A DNA stretch of 64,000 nt from Allantophomopsis cytisporea (GCA_024752435.1 CP103035.1:1550001-1614000); one strand, 5' to 3'; counted from the first letter of the stretch, positions 44,527 to 57,571 are shown. Translations and numbers: made by a program. The notes: generated by a model not told the origin, from the letters alone.

Positions 44527-47500
44527 TTCGGCCGATTGCCTTTTTGTTATGCTGTGTAGTGTGGAGAATGATCTGATCTTGTGATGGGCGCTTGGGGATG
44601 TTGTGATACCTTGAATACTTCAGATAAGTTCCGTTCGTTGCTTTCTCGTATGTTTTTCCTGGGACGCTGTCATACGAAGTCACTCGTATGAGTGCTTTGT
44701 TTCTGGTAGCGAAGGGGGGCTTGTTTGAGTGATGCTCTATTTGTTTGAGTGAAGCTTTTTCTTTTTCTGATGCAGTTTGTGCTTTGATAATTTATCATGG
44801 GCACGAAGGTTTGGTACTGTGAGTCTGTGAGTCTGTGAGTCGAGGCAGGAATAGATAGAAAAGTCCGAGATCACGGAGGTAAGCCTGCTCGCTATGTGAC
44901 GAATGGAGAATAGTCAGGAACAAGTGTGTAGTCATTGAGGGGTCTTAGTCAGGTACGCGCTCGTGCAACAACAGGGTTTGGTGGCCAATAGGCTATGGCA
45001 TTTGTATGTCCCTCCTGAATATCGACGGTTCACGAACAGAGAAACAGATCAGAATGAGTGGCCATCGAGAAAAGTGAAAGCAGCTTGAGTAAACACGACT
45101 TACTATCCCACGTACTTCTTCAATACGATTGGATCAAACCAAGAGCCTCAATCCATTAATCTATCTGACTTCCTCAGCTTCAATATCACCTACCCATTCC
45201 GTCGCATACTGACAGCAATGGTTGGATATAGGAAGTCAACATATAAGCGCCGCGTAGGATTGTCGTCATCTACTATCCTCCTACCCTTAACCTTCTGCAC
45301 GCACCGACCACTCCTCTATCAGACAGCTCTGAAAATAGTTCATCCATTTGTGCGATGGACAAGTGCTCATTTCGGTAGAGGCACACTCAATCTCTCCATT
45401 TCCTGCATTTTGCCAGAATTGGAAGAAACATGAATAGTAGAGTCGCTCGATCTGCACACACGTATGCTTCCATGTATATACCGTGTACTATTCGTGGACG
45501 ATGCTCCAACCGCTGCTTTCTGTTGTCGCATGGAGTATCCAAATCTTCTGTCGTTTGCCGCCCTGTTATTGAGAGGAAGAGTCCACATTTTCACCTGGGA
45601 GTTGACAAATAAGATGCGATCGTGGAGGGAGTCGGAGTCTTTTCTCTATGTACTGTCGTGCACGAAACAATGTAACTCTGATCCGCCCCCTGGTATAAAA
45701 GTCAGCATTTGTATGGAGTACCACATCGAAGGATCCGTGGTAAGGCAGAGTTTGACAGTTGACACTGGATGGTGTCAATGTGTCGAGTTCCTGAGTTCCG
45801 TTGCACTCCACAATAAGCCATTGAAGGACGGATCATTTGCCGTGCCTCATAGTCACTTTTCTTATGCCGTGCACGATGGAATTTATGTCGAGTATATCAA
45901 AATATTGTCAACAAGCGATCACGATACGATGAGATGTCCGATCCAACTGTCCTACCGAGGGTAAATTTCCTATGTGCGTACTCCATGGTGGGTTCGTATG
46001 GGGAAATATCCTAAGGTTGTATCGTATCGTATCGTATGGTAGCTATGTATGCACGATCTTTTCTGAGGTGATTGTTAGCACGAATCGTCAATCGTCCCCA
46101 ATGTAACCCTACATACTTACTTACTCGTCATCTTGTACGCAGGCACCATGGCTATCACGGCTTCTTCCATGCTACACGATTGGAAGGCTGTACTTGTTTG
46201 TAGGTTCGGTGTAAAATGCCACTGAATCGCGCACGCACACTCCAGGGTGTGAGGGTAGGAGTACATATGTAGGTAGGTACATACATACGGAGTCAAATAC
46301 CTTGGTCCGTCTCGTCTCAAGCATTTTGTGGCATTTTGTGGCATTTTGTGGCATTTTGGTGGCAGAAGCGTGAGCGTCTAAGCACATAAGCAGCAGGTAC
46401 TAGACTATGAATTGATTACAGCGAATCAAAAAAAACTTTGCAAAGAAAATGCGGAGAAAACGAGGAAGTCCATGTGCCATATATTTACAAATACGCGCGC
46501 AAACATAAAAGTATCACACTACTATTGTTACTATTATAATATAGTCCAGATGTGCAAAGAATCATCCATATTGAGGAGTGAATCGGGTGATCGGGAGAAG
46601 TCTCGTTGGTCGCGAGGCGGTCGCGAGGCGGAAATACATATCTCTCGTCTAAGTATGCTGCACATGGATCAGGGGAACATCATTGCGTTCATCCTGTCCT
46701 GGCAGACTTTCTTTCTTTCTTTCCTTCTTCCCTTCCCCTTGCCTTGCTCTTTTCCCCTTGCCCCCGTCAACCATCATTGACCAACCAATCCAGGCAATTC
46801 ATCAATTCATCAATTCATCGACGGACTATCTTTTACTACCTTGACGACCTAGTTACCATACCTTACACTTATCGAAACTAAATCATTCCTTCACCAACCA
46901 TATCTCATTGTCATCATCACCATCCATCACATCCATCAAATACTATAGACTCGACTACGTACCCCATACAGATGAAGAAAAGAATATCATTCCCAGAATA
47001 ATTACTCTCCACAGTAAAATACATACACATCTGTCAACACAATATTCACTCCCCTTTTCGCTCCACTCCTGAACTTTCTCCCTCTCCTCTCCTCCCCTCA
47101 AAAAGATCCCCACTGTATTATTACCAGTTCCACACCCCTCTTCACTCCAACTTACTAGGGTCCCTCCCTATCATTGTGCACTCACTCTCGACTCTGACTC
47201 TCTCACTCTCTGACTCTCTGACTCTCTTACTCTCTCACTCTCCAGAGAAAGACCCCCCCTCTCCCCCTTCCCTTTCACACCCCCCCAGTCACTCTAGTTC
47301 CCTTTTTTTGGTGCCAATTTGGAAAATGCTACCCCGAAATATCACTCCCATTGCTTCTAGTATTACTCTCTGGCTATCAGAGACATTCATCGGAACAACT
47401 TGACCTTTTCCAGTCTTTCTTGCCCTTTACTCGATGCAAATCATCTCCTCTCTTTCATTGTGATGTTTGGCTGTCATTGTACCTTACACCGACTCACGGA

Positions 47501-47545
47501 TACCACTCCTCCTCCCCCAGTTCTATCCTCATAAAGTACACAGAC
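44527..47545. other. Long gene-poor region with microsatellites and a CT-rich leader
   Basis: 3 kb with only weak frames; a 166-codon plus frame at 45464-45964 has no recognisable domain. Tandem repeats include GTGAGTCT near 44819-44842, ATCGT near 46019-46038, GCATTTTGTG near 46321-46358, CAATTCAT near 46794-46819, and TCTCTGAC-type repeats at about 47181-47244. From about 47040 the plus strand is strongly pyrimidine-rich, as in fungal promoters and 5' leaders of well-expressed genes; it belongs to the coiled-coil gene. Confidence 0.5.
46321..46358. repeat. Tandem repeat, 10-bp unit GCATTTTGTG (about 3.8 copies)
   Basis: Three exact copies followed by a partial fourth. Simple tandem repeat in the spacer. 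Confidence 0.85.
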
Positions 47546-50500
47546 ATGGCGTTCGCACAAGACGCAGCTGTTAACCCCTCGATTCCACAATCTGACACTC
47601 CTTACGCCTCAGCTCCATCTGATCCTCTATCTCCCTCGACATCTGTAGCCAGTACCATTCCTCATACGCATCCGCAGTCCATCACATCTCTGCAGCAAGA
47701 ACAGCATCCTATCGCACATCCCATACGACAAACTATCCTCGAGCGCAACCCTTCCCAGCCATCACATTCTTCCTCCTTCTCGTTGTCCTCTCCGGTTCGT
47801 CGAAAGCCCTTGCCGCCAACCGCCTCTCCCGTAGCTACTCGCTTTTCCTCAGCTGAGCATCTCGCCGCGGTCTTAAATCTACGAAGTCCAGATTTTACCA
47901 AGGGCTTCAATCTACGGGACCAAAGGACTGTATACCAGTTCCCGCGTCCTCCCACAAGCCATCGTCCTCTGTCACCAGTCGACACTTATCTGGATTCCTC
48001 CATCACAGAGGAATACCTGAGAGAGTAAGTTGTACAAAACTCAATTTTCCCACATATGTGTTGTCGTACCAGAATCCTATGGTATGACGTGGCCGAGATG
48101 ATAAGCGCCTATGCTGATTCTTTGTGTGCGCAGGGATTCTCCAGAAGCCTCGACAGAAGAAGCGCCTGAGCCGGCCGCTACTTCACCTGAGAAGGAACAG
48201 GCAAAGGAGGAAGTTGAAGACAAGTCGGATTACGAAGAAGAGTCCTTTGGACGTCCTTCTCTATCATTACCGTCAAAGGTCCCTATCTTAGCATCACCTT
48301 CGAAGCGTAATAATGCGCGCTTGAGTGATACGGGTCTCAGTTCTGCTTCTTATTCCACGGGTCCTTGGTTTGATAACCACAGCAACAGTAATCATTCGCG
48401 CTCGGCGACCATGTCAATGTTCTCACCACAAGCACCTCCACATATTACCCTTCCAACCAATAATGTTGACACAAAAAATCTGGACGATTCCGAAAATACT
48501 AATCATAAACCATCACCACGATCCCCTGGCGGGTCGAAACTAAGTACCTTCTTTGGCTGGGGCGGTCAGAATTCACCGGCTTCAGCGGCGTCTTCAGCAA
48601 CATCATTTTCTGACAGTCCGTATTCACCGGCACCGCCATCGCCTTTGTCGCCGGCCAATTCTCTTTCACCGGCACAGTCGCAACATAACTATTCCTATGA
48701 CTCCCCAACGTCTCCGGGCCGCCAACACCCTACAGCGCTCGATATAGACAAGGCAAATGCCGGAGTAGGGAATTATTTTTCAGACTCACATCTGCAGATA
48801 CCACCTGTTACGCCCGCGTCATCAATACAGTTAGACGAGATGGAAACCGAACTTAAGGCGATCAGTACCGAGCTGGCACGCTCTATTAGGAGGGAAATGG
48901 ATCTGGAAGATCTCGTCGAAAGATTACAAGGCGAGGCCGCAAACCTTCAGACCCCTGGAAAACGAACTAGTGATTATTACTCGGACTCGGGAACGAGTTC
49001 CATACGATATGGAGAGAATGACTCAAAAACAGAAGAGTTGGAGAGAATGCAGAGGAAAACAGAGCAGGAAAAGGCTTCTATTCGTTTGGAATTGACAGAT
49101 AAATTACAAGATGAGAGAGGCACAAGAAAGCTGTTGGAGGCGCAAATCCGGAAACTTGAGGAAAAGGCATCACAGGTATATTTGCAGAAGTCGATATGTT
49201 GTAATCGTGACTGACGTTTTTAGGTCGATTTGGCCCAAATGAATTCATTAGATGCTGGTGGACGATTAAAGGAGCTTGAGGCTACATGTGAAGATCTTAG
49301 ACGCCGCTTATCCGAGGAACGTCAAGTCAAGGAGAATTTTGAGGACCTCTTGAAGGCTTTGAAGGCAGACTTACTGAGCTCCCACAACGAGCGAGATAAT
49401 CTTCGAGATGAGATTGTACCCCAATTGCGAGCCCGCGTGGAAGGTTTAGAGGCAGAAGCTGCTGAGCATGAAAAGCTTACCTATGAGCAATCCAGGATGC
49501 AGCAAGAGCTGGAGACATTGAAGCAAGAGAACGCTACCTTGGTGAGCGCTCGCAAGCTGCAAATGGACATGCAGCAACAAATGAACCGCTTCAGCAGAAT
49601 TGTTGAGGAAACTCCACCAATGTCTCCTCGGTCGTCCGGCCTTTCCAGGTCGAATTCTGTGGCTAGCCGTTCGGTCATGGGTAAATCTGGAACTCTCTCC
49701 AGATCTACCTCTGTGAAAGGGACACCAAAATCTGCTGAGTCGCGTGATGCGCTTGCTGAGCGAGTCAAGGATATTGAGCTACAAAGAGATGCCCTTCACC
49801 GTGCCCTTAAGAGTCTTCTTGAACGTCAGGAGTACCAAAACCGGGAAAACGAGAAGAGGATCGCACAGTTGGAATCTGAACGTGATCGTGCTCTGTCAAG
49901 TAAGCCGAAGAGACAGGGCTATGCCAAAGATGTTGCTCAAATTCGAGACGAAATCAACGAGCTCCGTCGCAGAGCCGATGAAGCCATTGAGCAGAAATGG
50001 CAGTGTGAGAAGGGTCTTAGTGGTCTGAAGATGGATCTTGACCGTGCCGAACAAGAAATCGGTTCTCTTCGCAGCTTGTTGGCTGAGCACGATATCCTCA
50101 TTCCAGCAGGCATCAACCAAACGAACGGCTCCCGTCCTGGAAGCATTGTCGTGACCTCCGACTCCCTCGAGCGCGCCTATGTGAACTTGCAAACTGCATA
50201 CACCGAGTCTCTCGAGCGAATCAGAAAGCTAGAGGCTGACAGTCCAAGCGGCGAGGATACTACTCGTGCTATCGAGGAGCTCCAATCCTCTCTCTCTATC
50301 GCCCTCAACGAGCGCGATTTCCACGCAAGCGAAGCAGACTCCCTCCGCTCTGACCGTGACTCTCTGCAAGAGACCGTCAAGACCTCACTCGGCGCGGAAT
50401 CTGCTCTTGCTGAAGAATTGCGCGAGTCTGCGAAGCGCGTTGAGCAACTTGCTACACAAGTACGCGAGCAGCTATCCGCCAACGAGTCTCTCCGTCAGCG

Positions 50501-51065
50501 CCTTGCCGAGACTATCGAGCGCGGTGAGAAGGAGCAGCAGGCCAACGCCAAGCGCATCTACTTCATGCAGGGTAAGCTGAAGACGCTCGAGGACCAGGTC
50601 CTGGTCGCACAGCAGCAATCCGAGGAGAGTGTCGCTGCACACGAGGAGTCTATCTCTACGCTCCGTGAAAACGCACCCCATGGCGCACTCACCCGTGTCG
50701 ATAGTTCCAACCGTTCAACGAGATCGTTCACGGCTAAGACGCAGCTATCGCCGCTCTTCGCTAATACGGTCGGCAAGCCGCGCCTCGACCGTACGACGTC
50801 TGGTGGTGCCCTTAGTATCACCCAGCAGAGCAAGGTCGATGTCCTCTCAAAGCGTGTCGTTGAGCTCGAGCGTGCCCTTGCTGAGGCCGATCAGGAGATG
50901 GAGGAGGTCGTCGGCAAGATGAACAAGTCTCAGATCGAGGTCATGGACCTGCAGAATGAGCGTGAGGAGGCTATGCGTATCACTCGTCGCCTACAGAAGG
51001 AGGTCGAGGCTGAGCGTTTGCGCGGTTTCGAGGAGAGGTTTGCTAGCCTCTCGACGGCTTCATAG
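47546..51065 (+). CDS. Large coiled-coil protein with disordered N-terminus
   Basis: Three exons (47546-48024, 48134-49175, 49224-51065) give 1120 residues. Residues 1-390 are Ser/Pro-rich, apparently disordered, with RRKPLPPTASPVATRFSSAE and a conserved-looking stretch AAVLNLRSPDFTKGFNLRD. From about 410 to the end there is near-continuous heptad coiled coil (RRREMD.., LEDLVERLQGEAANL, RLKELEATCEDLRRRLSEE). A Ser/Thr-rich interruption (SRSTSVKGTPKSAESRD) lies at about 650-685. The layout resembles the Ascomycota coiled-coil protein I know as the DUF7603-type, often labelled intracellular transport or filament-like; a dedicated role is not established. Neither membrane helix nor nuclear signal is clear. 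The ATG at 47546 sits after the CT-rich leader, although the frame is open further upstream. Confidence 0.85.
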
Positions 51066-52575
51066 ATATTTGAGTGCTTAGACTTACTTGCGGTGTTGTG
51101 TGTTCGAGGGTCGAGGATGAATGTATATTTAAATTCGCCGCTTGTGGTTGGATTTTACTTTGTTGGATTTTTTGTGTGGCATTTGGAGCGTGGAAGCGAT
51201 TGTACTAAGCATAGCATGGCATGGTATTGGCATTGCTTGCTTGGACTCGTTTTGGGATTGGGATCGGGATTGGGCATTGTTTCTTGGAGTTGCATTCTCT
51301 TTTTTTGTTTTGTTTCATCACCCTTGACTTGAATACTTGAATTCTTGGTGTCGTTTACCTTTTATGCATTATACCTGAGAGACTTCATGCTACTATGTTT
51401 GATGTCTCGTTTTCATGTTTGTTTTGGAGATTAGAGGTTAGCGGTCAGCGGATGTTTGATTCCGTATAACTTTGGAGAGTGTAGTAATAATACTAGATTA
51501 CATTGTATCATTCGTTGTGTTGCATAATGTGAAACACATATTGTAAATTGTCTTATAACTGCAACAAGGTGACATGGTACGACGAGGAGATGGTTTCCTA
51601 CGCATGTAACTTATGAATGACCTCATCACCTTACCGACTTCTATGTAATACTGCGATGTTTTCTACAGTAAATACAAACATCGTTACAGCCATTGTAAAA
51701 GTAACCGGCAAAACTCCATTCTACAGCCGTGAAGGCTTTAGGCGTTCCTCTCGCTGTGAACAGCCTTGATGTAATCTTCCTAGATCCATATGTTGCCTCC
51801 TTTTGACTGTTATGTTTGGCAGCACTTTTCCTGAGTTTCCTATCGAGATCGGTGTGTGAGATTGGTAGTGGAGATATGATGATGGTCCTTGATTTTTGGG
51901 ACGTCGATTTGGAGAGGGGTGAAGAAGAAGGGGAAGAGAAGAAGATACACGCTACTGGGTGCATCGATGTCAAGGTGCCTTCAAGTAGCATGTTGCTGAC
52001 AGTGTTGCTTTTCAGAAAAGCGTGAGAGATGAACGGCCTACCAACTGACCCTTTGCCCCCTGTTCTGAAGCCAGGTCAAGTGTTTTGTTCCAGCTGTAAG
52101 ATCAGCAACCTCTTAACTATCGCCTTTGCGAGGCAGGGAGAAGAAACGATCCGGCGAGGGAAAGGAACATGCTATGTGTATGATAATGGTCCGAAAGTTC
52201 GCTTGGGGGATCTATGGGAGCTTTGAGCGTTGCGGATTAGAAAAGATAAGCTGGAAGGATGGCGATTATTGGAGATTGGAAAGAGCACGAAGAGCGTGGG
52301 AGCGTGGGAGGGGAATGCGGTAGTGAGAGGGTAAGGGAGTAAATTGTATGGGAACAAAAAATACGAATACAATTATTGGGATTAATACTCTAATAAGAGT
52401 ATGCAGTATATTCAATAGAGGTCATATACGATGTGAAATACTAAGTGAAGTCGGCGTTGAAATACAGAGTTGGATACAATAGTTGCACTATTAGAGTGCT
52501 ATGGCCGCCCCAGTACTGAACATCAATTTCTGCCAGGCGCCATGCACAAATGCCGAACTGGCATGAGAAACTCCA
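51066..52575. other. Spacer between coiled-coil gene and TFIIIC-like gene
   Basis: T/G-rich 3' flank to about 51350, then AT-rich. The frames at 51641-52372 lack coding composition. Contains the promoter of the TFIIIC-like gene. Confidence 0.45.
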
Positions 52576-54815
52576 ATGGCATCAAATTACACCCAGAGCG
52601 ATTTGATGTGCGTAAATCAAATCAAGATCTCCAAAATGCCAACTTTAGACCCTGTTACTCTCCACTTCCGCCCCACAACTTTCCACAGCCTTTCTTGGTC
52701 TGCTGATGCCGAGCTTGCTATTGCAGCCGGAGATTCTATCGAAATCTTGATACCAAAGTACCAGACAGCTTTAAAGCAGTGGGACACGCTCCGCTTTCAC
52801 GCTGACATCTTCACGCAAGCTGAGTTTAGCGCTCTGCCGTTGCCTGTTTACGAAGGATTCTCGGTAGGCGAAGAATCGCCTGTGACGTACATCACCAGTC
52901 TTCAGTGGTCGGGTCCAGGCATTGCGAAGCATCAGAGGTGTGCATTGGGTGTACTGACTGCTAATCATGTGCTTTGTGTGTATGCGAGTGAGGGGAACCC
53001 AAGGGATCTATCGAGCTGGAAGAGGGTGCTTCTGGTGAATGATTGTGTGAAGAGATACTGGGAGGAGGTAGATGTAGGGATGAGCGAGTTGCTGCAGAGG
53101 AAACGGGCGAGAATTCAGAGTTTTGCTTGGAGTGAAGGGTTGAAGAATGTTTCGCAGACAGGTTCGAAGCAGACGTTGCTGGCTATTTCAAATGATAACC
53201 ATGAGATTCTGATCTTGAGGGTCCAGTCAAGATACGCCAACGATCAGGTTTGATTTGACAACTTTTTATGTTTACAAATTTGTTGACTAACTTCCGCAGC
53301 CTAGTCATAGATCGTGGGACGTGAATGTCCTAACCCATTTCGATGCTCGAGGACCGCATTGCTGTGGGCCTTCTTCAAGTGCGCCATTTGGCCATATTCC
53401 TGTTTCTTCGGTATCGCTGAGTCCATGGATACAAAAGAAAGAAGGAACTTCAACGGCTTTTGATACAGTGATTGCATACACTTCGCACGAATATGCAGGA
53501 CTACGTCGCATTTCCATATTTTATGATAAGGAATCCGATGCAGAAGTGAAGCTGACTGTTTATTCGGAAGATACGGGCTCTTATTGTGGCTGGATTGCTC
53601 CAGGATCAACGATAACATGGGATTCACAGGTATAGGAACCCAGAATATTTTGACTTTTAAGTCTGCTTATTTACATATATAGGTATATACAAATCGTGAC
53701 TTCCAAGTACGAGGAATGCTTTCTACATCGTTATCAGTCAAATACTTCTCCGAGAATGGATTTGAGACAAAGGAGGGCGAGGAAAACCTACTATCCTCTT
53801 CGGCGAAGACTTCAGTTTCAGAGGAGGAGGAAGCAAGTGATGAAGCTCTAAGCTTGATTCAGACAGATCCGAAACCCCAGCACTTGAAGCCGCCCCCAGA
53901 AAACGATGCTCATACAAATCGAACCTGTGGTGTTGAAGACGTTGAAAAATTAATCATAAATGACCCCATCAGTGGTAAGTCGCATAGAATCATATCATAA
54001 TACATACACTAACATCTTATAGGAATTGCATTGACACCCATGTATCCCAACCAACTATCAACATCAAAGCTCTCCGATAATACGCACTACCTCCGCCAGC
54101 ATGCCGTAAATGACTGGTATCAAGACTTCCCCGAAACATCCGAATTACCCACCTTCATCCGCGCCATTGCAATATCAAGCATAAACAAATCGCAAATCTC
54201 TTCTTCATGGGGCCTAGCCCTCTCACCTGCATCTTCAATACTTGCAACAATCACGACAGCACAGCCTGCGCAATCCATTGAATTTATTACAACCGCATCG
54301 GCCGCTTGTACTATTCATTTCTCACCAAACCCTCACCACATCTACCATAGCCTCGATCAGCTAAGTCATATCAGCACGGAGGGCTTGGTGTTTGAAGCTA
54401 CATATGGCAACTATGTGGTAGAAAAGGACGATTTTCCTTTCCGAAGGAATTTGCTAAAAGCAAGTAAGAGCTTAGCAGCGCACGTCCAGCAAACATGCGT
54501 GTTTTGTGGGGAGAAAATAGATTTAGTTGATGAGCAGGAATCTGTTTGTTCGAATGGACATGTTTTTGGTAAGTGACACTTCACTGGGCTAGTAATATTT
54601 TGAAACGGATGGAGTTAACACGTCTTGCAGAGAATTGCGCTTCGACTTCATTAGCAGTCCAGGGACCTGGCCTCACAAGATCATGTGGTATCTGTGGCTA
54701 TCGGTGCCTCAAAGCAGATGAGATCAAGAAGGCCCTGAGAAACGAGCAGCAATTAGAGTTGGCAGGGATTAGTGGGGATTTATGTGGTTATTGCGGAGGA
54801 AAATTTGTGGATTAA
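52576..54815 (+). CDS. TFIIIC delta-type subunit (tau60/TFIIIC90-like), WD40 plus zinc-binding C-terminus
   Basis: Five exons (52576-53247, 53300-53629, 53683-53974, 54023-54568, 54631-54815) give 674 residues from the first ATG. A second in-frame ATG at 52636 has a better start context (A at -3) and would shorten the protein by 20. The N-terminal part (TLDPVTLHFRPTTFHSLSWS, AELAIAAGDSIEILIPKYQ) matches the TFIIIC_delta WD40 domain. The middle 300 residues are variable and acidic (SEEEEASDEAL). The C-terminus carries Cys/His pairs CVFCGEK, CSNGHVF, CGICGY and CGYCGG, the TFIIIC zinc-binding domain. The protein contributes to promoter recognition by TFIIIC in RNA polymerase III transcription in the nucleus. 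It ends 985 bases tail to tail from another TFIIIC-related gene. Confidence 0.82.
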
Positions 54816-55799
54816 CGACAGAAGCGTGCATGATACCCAGTTCCTGGTGCTTTCTTCGGACAGAAGATATCATCTATACATTCAAAAGCACGAAAAGTTC
54901 AGGTTCTACGTGATTAAAAGATAGATCAGTCAACGACTCATAGAAGCGATGTCCAGAATCTTGACAGGGTGTGATGACTGATAACACCCTTTTATAGTTA
55001 TGTCCCACAACATGACCAGTTTGCGATCTTTATATATTCCCTCATTTCATACTCATGAATTGTTTGAATTGTAAGTTATGGCGTTTTCGACTCAGAATAT
55101 CGTAGTATCCATCTACCCATTTGGTTGGAATCTCGATAATAGCAAAACAGACAATCTTTTTATATTCTAGCTACTTAAACAGTAAATCTTAGACCTACGA
55201 GACAGGACACCATTCATCTGGTTTTCATAAAGTTTCCGGATACCCAGATTGTGAGTAGTGGAGCGGTTATCGTCTCGGAGAAGAAAACATCAATCCCTAG
55301 AAGCCTTGAACAACCTTATCGTAAGTAAATCAGTAATACAAATCATTGTGCAGATTGTGAGAGTCGTTGAGTGTCAATTGTAAGGTGCCACTTATTGCAT
55401 TTCACCACCCATTACATCTCTTTTCGTTCCGCGCCAAGTAAAGCTAATTTTTGTGATATGAGAATACGATACGACACTTAATAACCAGTCAGCTGTCAAA
55501 AACTATATGTCTCTGACCATACAGAACGATTGTGTAGCCATTCTTGAGGCCCAGATGAAGCATTACAAAACCAAAAATAAAACAAGAGAAGCAGGGGTCG
55601 AGTAGGAAAATGGACGTAAGATAAAGCTTGTAGATAAGTTTCACAGGATGTGAACAAGTTGAAGCATATCTGTAAAATCGTTCGCCAGTTTGTTCTCTGG
55701 GTATTTCCTTCCGACTATAACCTGGTTAATAATCCAGCAATCCTATGATTAATCTATCTGTACATAACGCCAGTATTCACACACAAATCTACAGTCTTT
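54816..55799. other. Convergent spacer between TFIIIC-related genes
   Basis: About 980 bases of AT-rich sequence with the 3' flanks of both genes. No ORF, RNA gene or repeat recognised. Confidence 0.5.
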
Positions 55800-56862
55800 C
55801 TACAATCGAGAAACACTGCTAGTAGAAAGTGTGCGTTCCTTAGATTTGTTCCCTTCAATAATAACACCCAATCCGGTACCTGCATCGAGCGCTGCTCCCT
55901 TAGCAGTTGCTGGCGCACTGAACGATTCATCGCCTGAGAATCTCCTGTTACAAATGTTAGTTAGTAGTCTACATTCAAGGACTTCAATTCAAATATAAAC
56001 ATACCATCCTCTCTCCTCCCCGCCGCTTAAGAAGCTGCAGTCCCCACTAACTTCCAAGTTCCACCCTCCACCTACACCCGCCCCATCTCTCCACGATACA
56101 CGAGGAATATCACCATCCTTACCACTCCACTTTCTTGACTCACCCGCACCGGGTTTTCGACGACGGAACGTGCTCAATGAGCACGTAAACGGTCTGAAGT
56201 CCTCTGCTTCGACGTCTTCCGGCATATGACCTGTAAGCGCACGACCAATCGCAATAAGTGTAGCAGCATGTGTACAGAGGACAATCGCTTTAACACCCGC
56301 ACGATCGCAATCGTCGATGATCCTCGCGAGCGCAAAGGCCGTACGATCGTGCAAGTCAGAAATTGACTCGCCGTTCACGCTAGGTCGAATAGTTGGCTCG
56401 TAGGTGTCATTGACTCTCGGGAAGAGTTTCTTTAAGAGACTCACGTCCGCTGGCGAAGGGTGATCGAAGCGCGCGGTCCCATACCACTCACCAATGCCAT
56501 TTTCTGGGAGAAGCTCGAGTGGAACAGTAGAAGATTCGGCAGAGAGCAAGTCGAGCGTTGGGTTCAGAGTCTGCAGGCAGCGGTAGAAGGGCGAAGAATA
56601 GAATCTTTCGATTGGAGGATCGAGTTTTACGAGGTGTGTTGCCAATTCCTTGCTCTGGTCGACTCCATATCCTGCTAGGGCTGGGTCTGACGGAATTCCT
56701 GTCGGTGAGGGGATCGCAGTCGAATAATCTCCTGTTTGCGGATCTACTACCCAATTGCTGCGGAACTGGAGACTTGAGGTCAGTATTTAATAGCATATTG
56801 AATTGAGGAACTAGAAGAGATCATACCCCATGACGGGTCACGTATATGACTTCTAATCCCAT
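55800..56862 (-). CDS. Histidine phosphatase-fold protein resembling TFIIIC subunit tau55 (Tfc7 N-terminal domain)
   Basis: Three exons (56827-56862, 56005-56765, 55800-55944) in phase give 313 residues. The first exon encodes only MGLEVIYVTRHG, so the RHG triad (R10-H11-G12) sits on a 12-codon exon. The joined FRSNWVVDP then follows. SSPFYRCLQT supplies R74, NGIGEWYG gives E105, and CTHAATLIAIG gives the second catalytic histidine H178. The spacing and the motifs RHG.RSNW, SPFYRCL, GIGEWY, SCSL/TCSL and FLSGGEE match the N-terminal histidine-phosphatase domain of yeast Tfc7. The C-terminal tau95-binding region of Tfc7 is absent, as the protein ends at VSRL. Both catalytic histidines are retained, so it could be an active phosphatase instead; a phosphoglycerate mutase-like metabolic role is the alternative. 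Confidence 0.8.
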
Positions 56863-57571
56863 TGTATATGTTTTGTGGTTGTACGTGGTAAGTGTTTTAA
56901 GGAAGAGGAAATAAAGGGCGGCAATTTGGACAGAGACAGTAGGCGGTGAGTTGGGGGGGACAAGATGACGTCTGTTACAAGTTTTGTTATTTTTAGCTAT
57001 CGTAAGTAGAGGGATATCGATGAAGATTTCTCAACATTCATTATGGAAAATCCATCGTTTCTTCAACCCTTTTTTGATACGTTACTTTATAAGTAAAGAA
57101 AGTGACACCATGCTTCCTCATAACTTTTTTTCAATGATCGACAGATGTGGACAGTGTTGCAGTAGTCTGGCGGTCGAGTTTAGAAGAGACATCGCACTTG
57201 TCTCAGCACTCATTGATTGGCTAACGAGGGACACTCTACGTATGATTCTTGGCTTGTGCTATTGAGCTAGATGAGATTGGACACAATCAGCCTTATGGTA
57301 ATAACGTGACACGATTTCGGAGATGATGTATCAATGGCATCTTTTGTTGAAATCTGACCAAATTTGCAGTTGTAGCGAAAGTATACAGATAATTCGGATG
57401 ATTGAAGCGTAAAGAACAAGAAAAATTTTATTGACTATATCATACATGTCATCCACTAAAAATTTTCCGGACATTAAATATTATACAACACATCTTGCCC
57501 CTCAAGATGTTGTGTACTCTTATTTGGCTTCTCTTCAACCACACATGCTAGTACTGCGACAAGTTTACCCC
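56863..57571. other. Promoter of the tau55-like gene and 3' flank of the ABC gene
   Basis: About 700 bases, AT-rich. Short frames on both strands have no coding composition; one at 56984-57265 is not credible. The ABC transporter 3' end is immediately to the right. Confidence 0.45.

Noticed and set aside
45464..45964. Plus frame of 166 codons with several cysteines
   Set aside because: No domain, weak coding composition, lies in a microsatellite-rich spacer, and the sequence fits chance openness.
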